The notes under the pieces are model-generated. The model ran no database searches. It saw only the letters and a list, made by a program, of their open reading frames with translations, and was not told the origin of the DNA. Shown here in pieces: positions 49,003 through 58,222 of a stretch of DNA of 64,000 nt. Where the stretch lies: contig NZ_CP081943.1 of NCBI RefSeq assembly GCF_020423045.1, forward strand, positions 2,418,001 to 2,482,000, written 5' to 3'. Both the position numbers and the translations under genes were made by a program. This stretch comes from Pseudomonas sp. MM213. GTDB taxonomy: Bacteria; Pseudomonadota; Gammaproteobacteria; Pseudomonadales; Pseudomonadaceae. Numbering within the stretch: position 1 is the stretch's first letter; each line of letters starts with the position of its first letter.

Positions 49003-50255
49003 ATGAATTCGCCGACTTGCTGATCATCGGTGCCGGCCCCGCCGGCATGAGCGCCGCCCTCGCCGCCGCGACCAGTGGCGCCCGCATTATCGTGCTCGAC
49101 GACAACCCGTTGCCGGGAGGCCAGATCTGGCGCGACGGGCCTCAGGCCAGCCTGCCGAATCAGGCACGGCAGATGCGCGAGCGCCTGCATGCCAACAGCA
49201 ATATTCGCCACCACAGCGGCACTCGTGTGATCGCCTGTTCCGGCCCCAAACAATTGCTGGTGGAAGACGCCGATCACGGATGGCTGATCGGCTACGACAA
49301 ACTGATTCTGTGCACCGGCGCCCGTGAGTTGCTGCTGCCCTTCCCCGGCTGGACATTGCCGGGTGTGACGGGGGCCGGAGGACTCCAGGCGTTGATCAAG
49401 GGCGGCCTGCCGGTGCAGGACGAACGCGTGGTGATCGCCGGCAGCGGGCCGTTGTTACTGGCCAGTGCAGCCACCGCGAAACACAATGGCGCCCACGTGC
49501 TGAGCATTGCCGAGCAAGCCTCCTCGGTTGCGGTCGCCGGGTTCGCCCTGCAACTGCCACGCTGGCCGGGCAAGCTTGTGCAATCCTTCAGCCTGTTTGA
49601 TCGTCATTACCGCACCGGCTCCCACGTCGTGGCAGCCTTGGGTAATGAACGGCTGGAAGGTGTGCGACTGCGGCAACAGGGCAAAATCGTCGAACTGGCC
49701 TGTGATCGCCTGGCCTGTGGTTTCGGCCTGATTCCCAATACACAACTCGGTCAGGCGCTGGGTTGCGCACTCGACGACACGGCGCTCGCGGTCGATGCCT
49801 GGCAAGCCACGAGCCTTGCCGATCACTACGCCGCAGGCGAATGCACCGGTTTCGGCGGCAGTGAACTGGCGTTGGTCGAAGGTGCCATTGCCGGGCATGC
49901 CGCCGTCGGTAACACCGCAGCGGCACGCCAATTGTGGCCGCGTCGGACGCGTTGGCAGGGTTTCGCCAAGGCGTTGAACAGCGCATTCAGCCTCAACCCG
50001 CACCTCAAGTCACTGGCGCAAGCCGACACGCTGGTCTGTCGCTGCGAAGACGTGCCCTACGCGGCACTGGCCGGGCACGCTGACTGGCGTGCGGCAAAAT
50101 TGGCCAGCCGCTGCGGCATGGGCGCCTGTCAGGGGCGAGTGTGTGGCGGCGCCTTGCAGTACCTGTTCGACTGGCAACCCTCGGCCCCGCGACCGCCGTT
50201 CAGCCCGGCACGAATCGAAACCCTGATGTGCCTGGACGACACCCCGCCCGAGTAA
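48999..50255 (+). CDS. D-hydroxyproline dehydrogenase, FAD/NAD(P)-binding subunit with BFD-like domain
   Basis: A 418-residue flavoprotein with N-terminal Rossmann fold (DLLIIGAGPAGMSAALAAAT), central VVIAGSGPLLLASAATAKHN and a cysteine-rich C-terminus (LVCRCEDVPYAAL; SRCGMGACQGRVCGGALQYL). It corresponds to the third subunit of the heteromeric D-hydroxyproline dehydrogenase and is the paralogue of the protein at 19174. Confidence 0.92.
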   Translation: MNEFADLLIIGAGPAGMSAALAAATSGARIIVLDDNPLPGGQIWRDGPQASLPNQARQMRERLHANSNIRHHSGTRVIACSGPKQLLVEDADHGWLIGYDKLILCTGARELLLPFPGWTLPGVTGAGGLQALIKGGLPVQDERVVIAGSGPLLLASAATAKHNGAHVLSIAEQASSVAVAGFALQLPRWPGKLVQSFSLFDRHYRTGSHVVAALGNERLEGVRLRQQGKIVELACDRLACGFGLIPNTQLGQALGCALDDTALAVDAWQATSLADHYAAGECTGFGGSELALVEGAIAGHAAVGNTAAARQLWPRRTRWQGFAKALNSAFSLNPHLKSLAQADTLVCRCEDVPYAALAGHADWRAAKLASRCGMGACQGRVCGGALQYLFDWQPSAPRPPFSPARIETLMCLDDTPPE

Positions 50256-50329
50256 ACGCTCGCTCCGGGGTTTCGGGGGCACTGCCGAGTCTTTATGATC
50301 CCGGTAGTTGCCACCAGGCCCCCAGCGCT

Positions 50330-51079
50330 ATGTTCCCCTTACTCAATCAGTTCAAACCCTGCGATTTGCCCACGCTGCTGAGCAGTCTGCAGCCCATCGC
50401 GACGCTGCTCGACACCCTGGCGGACGTGGTGTTCTTCATCAAGGACAGCGAGGCGCGCTATGTCTTCGTCAACCAGACCCTGGCTCGACGGTGTGGTTTC
50501 AAGCACAGCGGGCAACTGCTCGGACTGACGGCGGACCAGGTCTTCCCGGCACGATTTGGCCCGCTGTACACCGAGCAGGATCGGCGCGTGCTGTCCACCG
50601 GCCGTGAACTGGCGGATCAACTGGAACTGCACCTGTATTTCGGCAACCAGCCAGTCTGGTGCCTGACCCACAAACTCGCCCTGCATGACGAACAAGGGCG
50701 GATCGTCGGCCTCGCCGGCATTTCCCGCGACCTGCAACTGCCCCAGTCCAACCATCCGGCGTTCCAGAAACTGGCAGCGGTGGACGCACACATCCGCCGT
50801 CATTTCGCCCGACCGATCAGCCTTGCTGAATTGACGGCCATCGCCGGTTTCTCTGTGGCGCAACTGGAACGCCATTGCAAACGGGTGTTCCAGCTCACGC
50901 CACGGCAGATGATCCACAAGTCCCGCCTGGAAGAAGGCTCGCGCCTGTTGCTCGACACCGACCTGCCGATCACCGAAATCGCTCTGCGCTGCGGCTACAC
51001 CGACCACAGTGCGTTCAGCCGCCAATTCCGCGCCCTCACCAGTCTTTCGCCCAGCCAGTACCGCGATAGCGGTCGTTAA
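50330..51079 (+). CDS. AraC-family regulator with N-terminal PAS domain (LhpR-like)
   Basis: A 249-residue protein: residues 20-130 form a PAS sensor (LADVVFFIKDSEARYVFVNQ) and 145-249 the AraC DNA-binding domain (SLAELTAIAGFSVAQLERHC, ITEIALRCGYTDHSAFSRQF). The hydroxyproline genes of P. aeruginosa are activated by an AraC-type regulator, LhpR, encoded within the cluster; position and family agree. No clear ribosome site precedes the start. Confidence 0.87.
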   Translation: MFPLLNQFKPCDLPTLLSSLQPIATLLDTLADVVFFIKDSEARYVFVNQTLARRCGFKHSGQLLGLTADQVFPARFGPLYTEQDRRVLSTGRELADQLELHLYFGNQPVWCLTHKLALHDEQGRIVGLAGISRDLQLPQSNHPAFQKLAAVDAHIRRHFARPISLAELTAIAGFSVAQLERHCKRVFQLTPRQMIHKSRLEEGSRLLLDTDLPITEIALRCGYTDHSAFSRQFRALTSLSPSQYRDSGR

Positions 51080-51251
51080 AATGTTCCTTTAAGGGGCGCT
51101 GCGCACCCTGCGTGCTCCCTTCCGTAACACCTCCTTGACCGACACAGTCGTAGCGTTGCCCCGCTCGCTTGCGCTGAGCCGCCCTGCTTCAAGGGTTGGC
51201 AAAAATTCGACGGTAAAAGCAAAAACGGCACGGCCATTGCTATTGTTAATA

Positions 51252-51261
51252 TCGTATACGA
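51252..51261. promoter_or_regulatory. GTATAC-type operator before the hydroxyproline ABC operon
   Basis: The perfect palindrome TCGTATACGA sits in AATATCGTATACGAAAT, about 50 bases before the binding-protein start. A related half element (TACGATATT, 51271-51279) follows. The same core occurs at 57197 and, with one change, at 45902. Confidence 0.65.
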
Positions 51262-51308
51262 AATCCCCAATACGATATTCAACAGCACTTCCACAGAACG
51301 AGGCCTCT

Positions 51309-52127
51309 ATGAAAAACCCCGCATTTGCCGTAGCCCTCAGCGCTGTTCTCAGTACCTCCTTCATTGCCACCGCGCAGGCTGACAAGCTCGACGACATTAT
51401 CGGTTCCGGCAAGCTGCGCTGCGCCGTGACCCTGGACTTCCCGCCCATGGGTTTCCGCGATGCCAGCAACGCTCCTGCCGGTTTCGACGTGGACTATTGC
51501 AACGACCTGGCGAAGATCCTCGGGGTCGAGGCCGAAGTGGTGGAAACGCCGTTCCCGGACCGCATTCCGGCGCTGATCTCCGGACGGGCTGACGTGATCG
51601 TCGCCTCGACCTCCGACACCCTCGAACGGGCCAAGACCGTTGGCCTGACCGTGCCGTACTTCGCCTTCCAGATGGTCGTGCTGACCCGCGACAACACTGG
51701 CATTAACAGCTTCAACGACATCAAGGGCAAAGCGCTGGGCAACACCAGCGGCACCTTTGAGGCCATCGCGCTGGAGGGCGATGTGAAGAAATGGGGCAGC
51801 GGCACCTTCCGCGCCTACCAGTCACAAAACGACACGCTGCTGGCGGTGGCCCAGGGTCACATCGACGCCACGGTGGTGACCAATACCGTCGCCGCCGCGA
51901 CGATCAAGTCGGGCAAATACAAAAACCTGAAAATCGCCGGCAACGCGCCTTACACCATCGACTACGTGTCCCTGGGTGCCAAGCGCAATGAGTACGGCCT
52001 GCTCAACTACCTCAACCTGTTCGTCAACCAGCAGGTGCGCAGCGGTCGCTACAACGAGTTGTTCACCAAATGGGTCGGCACTGAAATCCCGCCGACTGAC
52101 CTGACCGTGCCAAAGGTCTACTACTAA
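51309..52127 (+). CDS. Amino-acid ABC transporter substrate-binding protein (hydroxyproline uptake)
   Basis: A 272-residue exported binding protein of the polar amino acid family: signal peptide (AVALSAVLSTSFIATAQA), then SGKLRCAVTLDFPPMGFRDA and GFDVDYCNDLAKILGVEAEV, the standard family opening. The frame extends upstream but ATGAAAAACCCC is the evident start. With the permeases and ATPase at 53.9-55.9 kb it forms an importer, presumably for hydroxyproline isomers. Confidence 0.92.
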   Translation: MKNPAFAVALSAVLSTSFIATAQADKLDDIIGSGKLRCAVTLDFPPMGFRDASNAPAGFDVDYCNDLAKILGVEAEVVETPFPDRIPALISGRADVIVASTSDTLERAKTVGLTVPYFAFQMVVLTRDNTGINSFNDIKGKALGNTSGTFEAIALEGDVKKWGSGTFRAYQSQNDTLLAVAQGHIDATVVTNTVAAATIKSGKYKNLKIAGNAPYTIDYVSLGAKRNEYGLLNYLNLFVNQQVRSGRYNELFTKWVGTEIPPTDLTVPKVYY

Positions 52128-52137
52128 GGTGTCCGGC

Positions 52138-53916
52138 ATGCCTGGGTCCACTGCTCTCACCGGTCGTAACCTGGTCCCGGGCTCCGCCCAGGGCGCGCTG
52201 CTGTTTGCCGATGTCGGGCTGAGCTTCTGGGGCGGCGTCGACCCTTGTACGGGTGAAGTCATCGACCGTCACCATCCGCTCAGCGGCGAACATCTGCACG
52301 GTCGTGTGCTGGCCATTCCCAGTGGTCGCGGTTCGTGTACCGGCAGCAGCGTGCTGATGGAGTTGATCAGCAACGGTCATGCTCCGGCTGCTTTGGTCCT
52401 GGCCGAAGCCGATGAGATTCTGACCTTGGGCGTGCTGGTGGCACAGACCATTTTCGAGCGTTCCCTGCCGGTGCTGTGCATCGGCCGGGAGGCCTTCGCG
52501 ACCTTGCGCGGCAAAGCCTTCGCCCGAGTCGAAGGCGCCTCGCTGGCGATGTTCGATCACGTGCCCATCGATGGCTGGCAGCCAACCGAAACACCGATGC
52601 ACACAGGCGAAACCAACGAGTCGATTGAGCTCACCGGGTTCGACCGTTCGCTGCTCGACGGCGAGCATGGCAAAGCCGCGCAGATGGCCATGCAGATTGT
52701 CCTGCGCATGGCCGAACTGCAAGGCGCCCACCAACTGGTGGATATCGCTCAGGCCCACATCGACGGCTGTATTTACACGGGACCGGCGAGCCTGCGCTTC
52801 GCCGAACAACTGGTGCACTGGGGCGCAAAGGTTCGCGTGCCCACCACCCTCAATTCAATTTCCGTGGACCAGCGCCGCTGGCGAGCGTTGGGCATCGACC
52901 CGTTGCTCGGCGAACCGGCCAGTGCCTTGGGCGATGCCTACATGGCGATGGGTGCGCAGCTCAGTTTCACCTGCGCCCCCTACTTGCTCGACACCGCACC
53001 GAAGGCCGGCGAGCAGATCGTCTGGGCCGAATCCAACGCGGTGGTCTACGCCAACAGCGTGCTCGGTGCGCGCACGTTGAAGTACCCGGACTATCTGGAT
53101 ATCTGCATCGCCCTGACCGGCCGCGCGCCGCTGATCGGTTGTCATCTGGAAGCGCCACGCAAAGCCCGCCTGCGCGTTGAATTACCGGACCTGGGCGAAC
53201 TCGACGATGCGTTTTACCCCTTGCTCGGCTACCACATCGGTGCCCTCGCGGGCAGCCGGATCCCGCTGGTGTTCGGGCTGGAACAGCACCAGCCAGACCT
53301 CGACGACCTGAAAGCCTTCGGTGCGGCGTTCGCCACCACGTCGGCCGCGCCGTTGTTTCATATCGCCGGGGTCACACCCGAAGCACTCAACCCTGCACAA
53401 GCGCTGGAAGCCGACGTCCCGATACCTGTGGAAACAATCCGCCTGGCGGACCTGCTGGGCAGTTGGCGCGAGCTGAACAGTGCCCGTGACAACCGCGTGG
53501 AGGTGGTCTCGCTGGGTAACCCGCACTTCTCGCTCAGCGAGTTCGCCCGACTCGCGCGGCTGTGTCACGGCCGGCACAAACACCCCGAGGTGGTGCTCGC
53601 CATCACGTGCGGTCGTGCGGTGCTGGAACAGGCGCGCGACGCCGGACACATCGGCGTCATTGAAGCCTTCGGCGCCACCCTGGTGACGGACACCTGCTGG
53701 TGCATGCTCGGTGAGCCGGTGATTCCGCCAGCCGCCACAACCTTAATGACCAACTCGGGCAAATACGCCCATTACGCACCGGGTCTGGTGGGGCGAAAAG
53801 TGCACTTCGCCAGCCTCGCCGAGTGCGTTGACGCCGCTTGCACTGCCAGCGCCAGCGGGCGACTGCCGAGCTGGTTGCAACCTGCCTTGCTGATGGAGAG
53901 CCTCGCGCATGTTTGA
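52138..53916 (+). CDS. Fused aconitase X (AcnX), probable cis-3-hydroxy-L-proline dehydratase
   Basis: A 592-residue fusion. Residues 1-135 are the small swivelling domain (DUF126: ALLFADVGLSFWGGVDPCTG; LAIPSGRGSCTGSSVLMELI) and 165-590 the large AcnX domain (DUF521: DIAQAHIDGCIYTGPASLRF; TDTCWCMLGEPVIPP with clustered cysteines). AcnX proteins in bacteria dehydrate cis-3-hydroxy-L-proline to pyrroline-2-carboxylate; an archaeal relative acts in mevalonate metabolism. The hydroxyproline context favours the dehydratase. I start at ATG 52138 with AAGG eight bases before. It overlaps the first permease by eight bases. Confidence 0.88.
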   Translation: MPGSTALTGRNLVPGSAQGALLFADVGLSFWGGVDPCTGEVIDRHHPLSGEHLHGRVLAIPSGRGSCTGSSVLMELISNGHAPAALVLAEADEILTLGVLVAQTIFERSLPVLCIGREAFATLRGKAFARVEGASLAMFDHVPIDGWQPTETPMHTGETNESIELTGFDRSLLDGEHGKAAQMAMQIVLRMAELQGAHQLVDIAQAHIDGCIYTGPASLRFAEQLVHWGAKVRVPTTLNSISVDQRRWRALGIDPLLGEPASALGDAYMAMGAQLSFTCAPYLLDTAPKAGEQIVWAESNAVVYANSVLGARTLKYPDYLDICIALTGRAPLIGCHLEAPRKARLRVELPDLGELDDAFYPLLGYHIGALAGSRIPLVFGLEQHQPDLDDLKAFGAAFATTSAAPLFHIAGVTPEALNPAQALEADVPIPVETIRLADLLGSWRELNSARDNRVEVVSLGNPHFSLSEFARLARLCHGRHKHPEVVLAITCGRAVLEQARDAGHIGVIEAFGATLVTDTCWCMLGEPVIPPAATTLMTNSGKYAHYAPGLVGRKVHFASLAECVDAACTASASGRLPSWLQPALLMESLAHV

Positions 53917-54574
53917 TTACACCTTCCAATGGCGCGCCACCCTGCGCGCCTTGCCGGACATGCTCGCCGGTGCCTGGGTCACGTTCGAGACCGCCGCGCT
54001 GTCGATGATTTTCGGCGTACTGATCGCCCTGGCCCTGACAGTCATGCGTGAAACCAGGCACCCGCTGCTGCGCGGCATCGGCAACGGCTGGGTGTCGATC
54101 GCCCGTAATACCCCGTCGCTGTTCCAGATCTACATCCTGTACTTCGGCCTCGGCTCAATGGGCCTGCACGTCAGCTCCTGGCTCGCGCTGTTGGCCGGGA
54201 TCACCTTCAACAATGCCGGCTATCTCGCGGAAAACTTTCGCGGCGGGCTCAAGGCAGTGCCCGGCACGCAGGTGCGTGCCGCGCGCTCGCTGGGCATGAG
54301 TGCCTTCCAGGCCTACCGGATGATCATCGTCCCGCAACTGTTGCGGATCGTGTTCTACCCGTTGAGCAACCAGATGGTCTGGGCGGTGTTGATGACGTCG
54401 CTGGGGGTGATTGTCGGGCTCAACAACGACCTCACCGGCGTGACCCAGGACTACAACGTCAAGACGTTCCGCACCTTCGAATATTTCACCATCGCCGCGG
54501 TGCTGTATTACCTGATTGCCAAGGCGATCGTCGCGACGGCCCGGCTGATGGCCTGGCGGCTGTTCCGTTACTGA
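53909..54574 (+). CDS. Amino-acid ABC transporter permease
   Basis: A 221-residue HisM/GlnP-type permease (DMLAGAWVTFETAALSMIFG; EAA loop TQVRAARSLGMSAFQAYRMI). It starts within the end of the AcnX gene. It pairs with the next permease. Confidence 0.92.
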   Translation: MFDYTFQWRATLRALPDMLAGAWVTFETAALSMIFGVLIALALTVMRETRHPLLRGIGNGWVSIARNTPSLFQIYILYFGLGSMGLHVSSWLALLAGITFNNAGYLAENFRGGLKAVPGTQVRAARSLGMSAFQAYRMIIVPQLLRIVFYPLSNQMVWAVLMTSLGVIVGLNNDLTGVTQDYNVKTFRTFEYFTIAAVLYYLIAKAIVATARLMAWRLFRY

Positions 54575-54584
54575 GGACGTGACT

Positions 54585-55235
54585 ATGTTTTCCACCGGTT
54601 TTTCCTGGAACGACCTGCTGTTCCTGCTTAACGGCGCCTGGATCACGCTGCAACTGACTTGCTGGGCGATCCTGCTCGGCACATTCGCCGGGCTGGTGTT
54701 CGGCCTGCTGCGTGCGCTGTTGCCACGGGCCAGCCTGCCACTGGCATGGGTACTGGACGTGTTTCGCAGCGTGCCGCTGCTGATCCAGTTCGTGCTGTTC
54801 AACTCGCTCAAGAGCATCGTCGGCCTGAACATCAGTGCTTTCAGCGTGGGCTGCATCGTGCTCGGGGTTTTCGCCGCCGCGTACTTCACCGAGATCGTGC
54901 GCGGCGGCGTGTTGTCGGTACCGCTGACCCTGCGCCGGGCCAGCCGTTCACTGGGCCTGAGTTTCTTCCAGGACCTGCGCTGGATCGTCCTGCCGATGGC
55001 CTCGCGCGTAGCCTTCCCCGGCTGGCTGAACCTGGTGCTCGGGGTGATGAAAGACACCGCGCTGGTGATGTGGATCGGCATCGTCGAACTGCTTCGCGCC
55101 TCGCAAACCATCGTGACCCGCATTCAGGAACCGCTGCTGGTGCTGTGCATCGCGGGCCTTATCTACTACGTCATGAGCCTGGTGGTCGCACGCCTCGGCG
55201 CTCGTCTGGAAAGAAGGTGGCAAGAAAATGATTGA
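54585..55235 (+). CDS. Amino-acid ABC transporter permease
   Basis: A 216-residue HisQ/GlnP-type permease (NGAWITLQLTCWAILLGTFA; VPLTLRRASRSLGLSFFQDL). I start at ATG 54585, eleven bases after the previous gene and near GAGGA. It overlaps the ATPase gene by eight bases. Confidence 0.92.
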   Translation: MFSTGFSWNDLLFLLNGAWITLQLTCWAILLGTFAGLVFGLLRALLPRASLPLAWVLDVFRSVPLLIQFVLFNSLKSIVGLNISAFSVGCIVLGVFAAAYFTEIVRGGVLSVPLTLRRASRSLGLSFFQDLRWIVLPMASRVAFPGWLNLVLGVMKDTALVMWIGIVELLRASQTIVTRIQEPLLVLCIAGLIYYVMSLVVARLGARLERRWQEND

Positions 55236-55950
55236 GATCGACAACGTACACAAATCCTTCGGCGACCTTGATGTGGTCAAGGGTGTCAGCCTGACCGTGA
55301 ACAAGGGCGAAGTGGTGTCCATCATCGGCGGCTCCGGCTCGGGAAAATCGACCCTGCTGATGTGCATCAATGGCCTGGAACCGATCCAGAAAGGCAACAT
55401 CCGCGTGGATGGCGTCGAGGTGCATCACCGCGCAACCGACCTCAATCACCTGCGGCAGAAAATCGGCATCGTGTTCCAGCAATGGAATGCCTTCCCGCAC
55501 CTGACCGTGCTGGAAAACGTGATGCTCGCACCGCGCAAGGTCCTGGGCAAAAGCAAGGCCGAAGCCGAGGCGCTGGCCGTGCAGCAACTGACTCACGTTG
55601 GCCTGGGCGACAAGCTCAAGGTGTTCCCCGGCAAGCTCTCGGGCGGCCAGCAACAACGCATGGCCATTGCCCGCGCCCTGGCGATGTCACCGGACTACAT
55701 GCTGTTCGACGAAGCCACCTCGGCCCTCGATCCACAGTTGGTCGGCGAAGTGCTGGACACCATGCGCATGCTCGCCGAAGACGGCATGACCATGGTGCTG
55801 GTGACGCACGAGATCCGCTTCGCCCGGGACGTGTCCGACCGCGTGGCGTTCTTTCGCAACGGCCTGGTGCATGAGATTGGTTCGCCGGATCAGGTGATTG
55901 GTAATCCGGTACATGCGGAAACCGCTGCGTTTCTAAAATCGGTGAAATAG
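55228..55950 (+). CDS. Amino-acid ABC transporter ATP-binding protein
   Basis: A 240-residue GlnQ/HisP-type ATPase with Walker A ([13 protein letters not shown]), signature [15 protein letters not shown], Walker B ([13 protein letters not shown]) and the switch histidine ([11 protein letters not shown]). It powers the hydroxyproline-linked importer and closes this transcription block before a REP doublet. Confidence 0.94.
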   Translation: MIEIDNVHKSFGDLDVVKGVSLTVNKGEVVSIIGGSGSGKSTLLMCINGLEPIQKGNIRVDGVEVHHRATDLNHLRQKIGIVFQQWNAFPHLTVLENVMLAPRKVLGKSKAEAEALAVQQLTHVGLGDKLKVFPGKLSGGQQQRMAIARALAMSPDYMLFDEATSALDPQLVGEVLDTMRMLAEDGMTMVLVTHEIRFARDVSDRVAFFRNGLVHEIGSPDQVIGNPVHAETAAFLKSVK

Positions 55951-55959
55951 ACGATGACC

Positions 55960-56046
55960 CCATCGCCGGCAAGCCGGTCTCGCTCCCACAGTGTTTTGTG
56001 AGCGCCACAGATCCCTGTGGGAGCGAGACCGGCTTGCCGGCGATGA
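55960..56046. repeat. REP doublet
   Basis: CCATCGCCGGCAAGCCGGTC and its inverse (TGTGGGAGCGAGACCGGCTT) flank a short linker. It separates the ABC ATPase gene from the proline-racemase-family gene on the same strand. Confidence 0.88.
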
Positions 56047-56076
56047 GGCCCGAACAGACGAAACAAGGAGGAGACA

Positions 56077-57105
56077 ATGCGCTCATCGAAAGTGATTCAT
56101 GTAGTCAGCTGCCACGCCGAAGGTGAAGTCGGCGACGTAATTGTCGGCGGCGTCGCACCACCGCCCGGCGCCACGGTCTGGGAACAATCACGCTGGATCG
56201 CCAGGGATGAAACCCTGCGCAACTTCGTGCTCAACGAGCCGCGTGGCGGGGTGTTCCGCCACGTCAACCTGCTGGTGCCGGCCAAGGACCCGCGGGCGCA
56301 CATGGCCTGGATCATCATGGAACCGGCGGATACCCCGCCGATGTCCGGCTCCAATTCCCTGTGCGTGGCCACCGTGTTGCTCGACACCGGTATTGTGCCA
56401 ATGACCGAACCGCAAACCCGGCTGGTGCTCGAAGCCCCCGGCGGCCTGATCGAAGCCGTGGCCGATTGCCGTGACGGCAAGGTCGAACGGGTGGAAATCA
56501 AAAACGTGCCGTCCTTCGCCGATCGCCTCGACGCGTGGATCGAAGTGGAAGGTGTCGGCTCCCTCAAAGTCGATACCGCCTATGGCGGTGACAGCTTTGT
56601 GATCGCCGATGCCAGGGAACTGGGTTTTTCAATCCGCCCCGATGAAGCCGCCGACCTGGTGGCGGTCGGGCTGAAAATCACCCGTGCCGCCAACGAGCAA
56701 TTGGGCTTTGTGCATCCGTTGAACCCTGAGTGGTCACACATTTCCTTTTGCCAGATCGCCGCGCCCGTCGTCCACGAGAACGGCATTGCCACCGGCGCCA
56801 ACGCGGTGGTGATTCAACCGGGCAAGATCGACCGCTCGCCGACCGGCACGGGTTGCTCGGCGCGCATGGCGGTGTTGCACGCCAAGGGTTTGATGCGCGT
56901 CGGCGAGCGCTTTATCGGTCGCTCGATCATCGGCTCCGAATTCCACTGTCGGATTGACTCACTGACCGAAGTGGCCGGACGCCCCGCTATCTACCCCTGC
57001 ATTTCCGGCCGGGCCTGGATTACCGGCACCCATCAATTGCTGCTCGATCCGAACGATCCGTGGCCACAAGGCTATCGACTGTCAGACACCTGGCCCGGTG
57101 CCTGA
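56077..57105 (+). CDS. Atypical proline-racemase-family protein, possible trans-3-hydroxy-L-proline dehydratase
   Basis: A 342-residue paralogue of lhpA. Where racemases have Cys/Cys, it has Ser90 ([12 protein letters not shown]) and Thr256 ([12 protein letters not shown]). trans-3-Hydroxy-L-proline dehydratases retain the first Cys and have Thr at the second site, so the Thr agrees with a dehydratase but the Ser is different. The downstream cysteines (Cys96, Cys260) are displaced by a few residues from the catalytic sites. The start follows AAGGAGGAG. The cluster's AcnX and reductase support a role with 3-hydroxyproline; actual activity is uncertain. Confidence 0.85.
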   Translation: MRSSKVIHVVSCHAEGEVGDVIVGGVAPPPGATVWEQSRWIARDETLRNFVLNEPRGGVFRHVNLLVPAKDPRAHMAWIIMEPADTPPMSGSNSLCVATVLLDTGIVPMTEPQTRLVLEAPGGLIEAVADCRDGKVERVEIKNVPSFADRLDAWIEVEGVGSLKVDTAYGGDSFVIADARELGFSIRPDEAADLVAVGLKITRAANEQLGFVHPLNPEWSHISFCQIAAPVVHENGIATGANAVVIQPGKIDRSPTGTGCSARMAVLHAKGLMRVGERFIGRSIIGSEFHCRIDSLTEVAGRPAIYPCISGRAWITGTHQLLLDPNDPWPQGYRLSDTWPGA

Positions 57106-57196
57106 ACACTCTGAAGCACTGACCACCCCGACCGACGGCTGACAAAAACCCCACAAACCTGAAAAAAGCACTAGCCGAATTTTTTCATTTTAAATA

Positions 57197-57206
57197 TCGT
57201 ATACGA
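57197..57206. promoter_or_regulatory. GTATAC-type operator before lhpC
   Basis: TCGTATACGA within AAATATCGTATACGAAATA, about 30 bases before the lhpC start. It is the second perfect copy of the palindrome and lies close enough to the start to block or control a promoter there. Confidence 0.65.
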
Positions 57207-57233
57207 AATACAATAAACAACCCGGAGGCAACA

Positions 57234-58151
57234 ATGAGCAAGCGAATTAACTGGAGTGGCGTCTTCCCCGCGGTGACCACTCAATTCAACGATGACTTCT
57301 CGATCAACCTGGATAAAACCCATCAGGTGATTTCCAACGTGATCCGCGACGGCGTGTCGGGCCTGGTGGTGTGCGGCTCGGTAGGCGAGAACACTTCGCT
57401 GACCGCTGAAGAAAAAATCGCCGTGACCGAAGTCGCGGTCGATGCCTCGCGCGGCCGTGTGCCAGTGATTTGCGGTGTGGCCGAATTCACCAGTGTGCAA
57501 GCGGCCAAGGTCGCTAACGCCGTGCGCAAGGTCGGTGTCGATGGCGTGATGCTGATGCCGGCGCTGGTCTACGGTTCCAAGCCGTTCGAAACGGCCGAGC
57601 ATTACCGCTACGTGGCGAAAAACGCCGACGTGCCGTTGATGGTCTACAACAACCCGCCGATCTACAAAAACGACGTGACCCCGGACATCCTGATTGCCCT
57701 GGCCGACTGCGACAACGTGGTGTGCTTCAAGGATTCCTCTGGCGACACCCGCCGCTTCATCGACATCCGCAACGAAGTGGGTGACCGTTTTGTGTTGTTC
57801 GCCGGCCTCGACGATGTGGTGCTGGAAAGCCTCGCCGTGGGCGCTGAAGGCTGGGTGTCGGGCATGTCCAATGTGTTCCCGAAAGAAGGCGAAACCATCT
57901 TCCGCCTGGCCAAGGCCGGACGTTATGCCGAAGCCATGCCGATCTACGAATGGCTGATGCCGATCCTGCACCTCGACGCCCGTGCCGACCTGGTGCAGTG
58001 CATCAAGCTGTGCGAAGCCATCGCCGGTCGCGGCAGTGCGCTGACCCGTCCGCCACGCCTGGCCCTGCCGGAAGAAGATCGGGTCTTCGTCGAGCAGATC
58101 ATGGCCAAGGCCCTGGCCAACCGTCCGCACTTGCCGGACGTCGGTCTCTGA
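57234..58151 (+). CDS. lhpC: Pyrroline-4-hydroxy-2-carboxylate deaminase (DapA/NAL family)
   Basis: A 305-residue TIM-barrel lyase of the dihydrodipicolinate synthase family. It has the phosphate-loop-like [15 protein letters not shown], the active-site tyrosine in [14 protein letters not shown] and the Schiff-base lysine in [15 protein letters not shown] (near residue 166). In hydroxyproline clusters this family removes ammonia and water to give 2-oxoglutarate semialdehyde. The start follows CCCGGAGGCAAC. Confidence 0.92.
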   Translation: MSKRINWSGVFPAVTTQFNDDFSINLDKTHQVISNVIRDGVSGLVVCGSVGENTSLTAEEKIAVTEVAVDASRGRVPVICGVAEFTSVQAAKVANAVRKVGVDGVMLMPALVYGSKPFETAEHYRYVAKNADVPLMVYNNPPIYKNDVTPDILIALADCDNVVCFKDSSGDTRRFIDIRNEVGDRFVLFAGLDDVVLESLAVGAEGWVSGMSNVFPKEGETIFRLAKAGRYAEAMPIYEWLMPILHLDARADLVQCIKLCEAIAGRGSALTRPPRLALPEEDRVFVEQIMAKALANRPHLPDVGL

Positions 58152-58157
58152 GTGATT

Positions 58158-58200
58158 GCCGGGCGGGGTTTTGCGGCCCCGGCCCGGCTACCTGTTTTTG
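58158..58200 (+). terminator. Possible terminator/attenuator after lhpC
   Basis: GCCGGGC-GGGG (58158-58168) pairs with CCCC-G-GCCCGGC (58177-58188) around a TTTTGCGG loop, and TGTTTTTG follows. The stem is strong; the T run is short and offset by five bases. It may reduce transcription into the MHS transporter gene. Confidence 0.5.
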
Positions 58201-58222
58201 CGCCCCTACAGGAAACGCCAGC

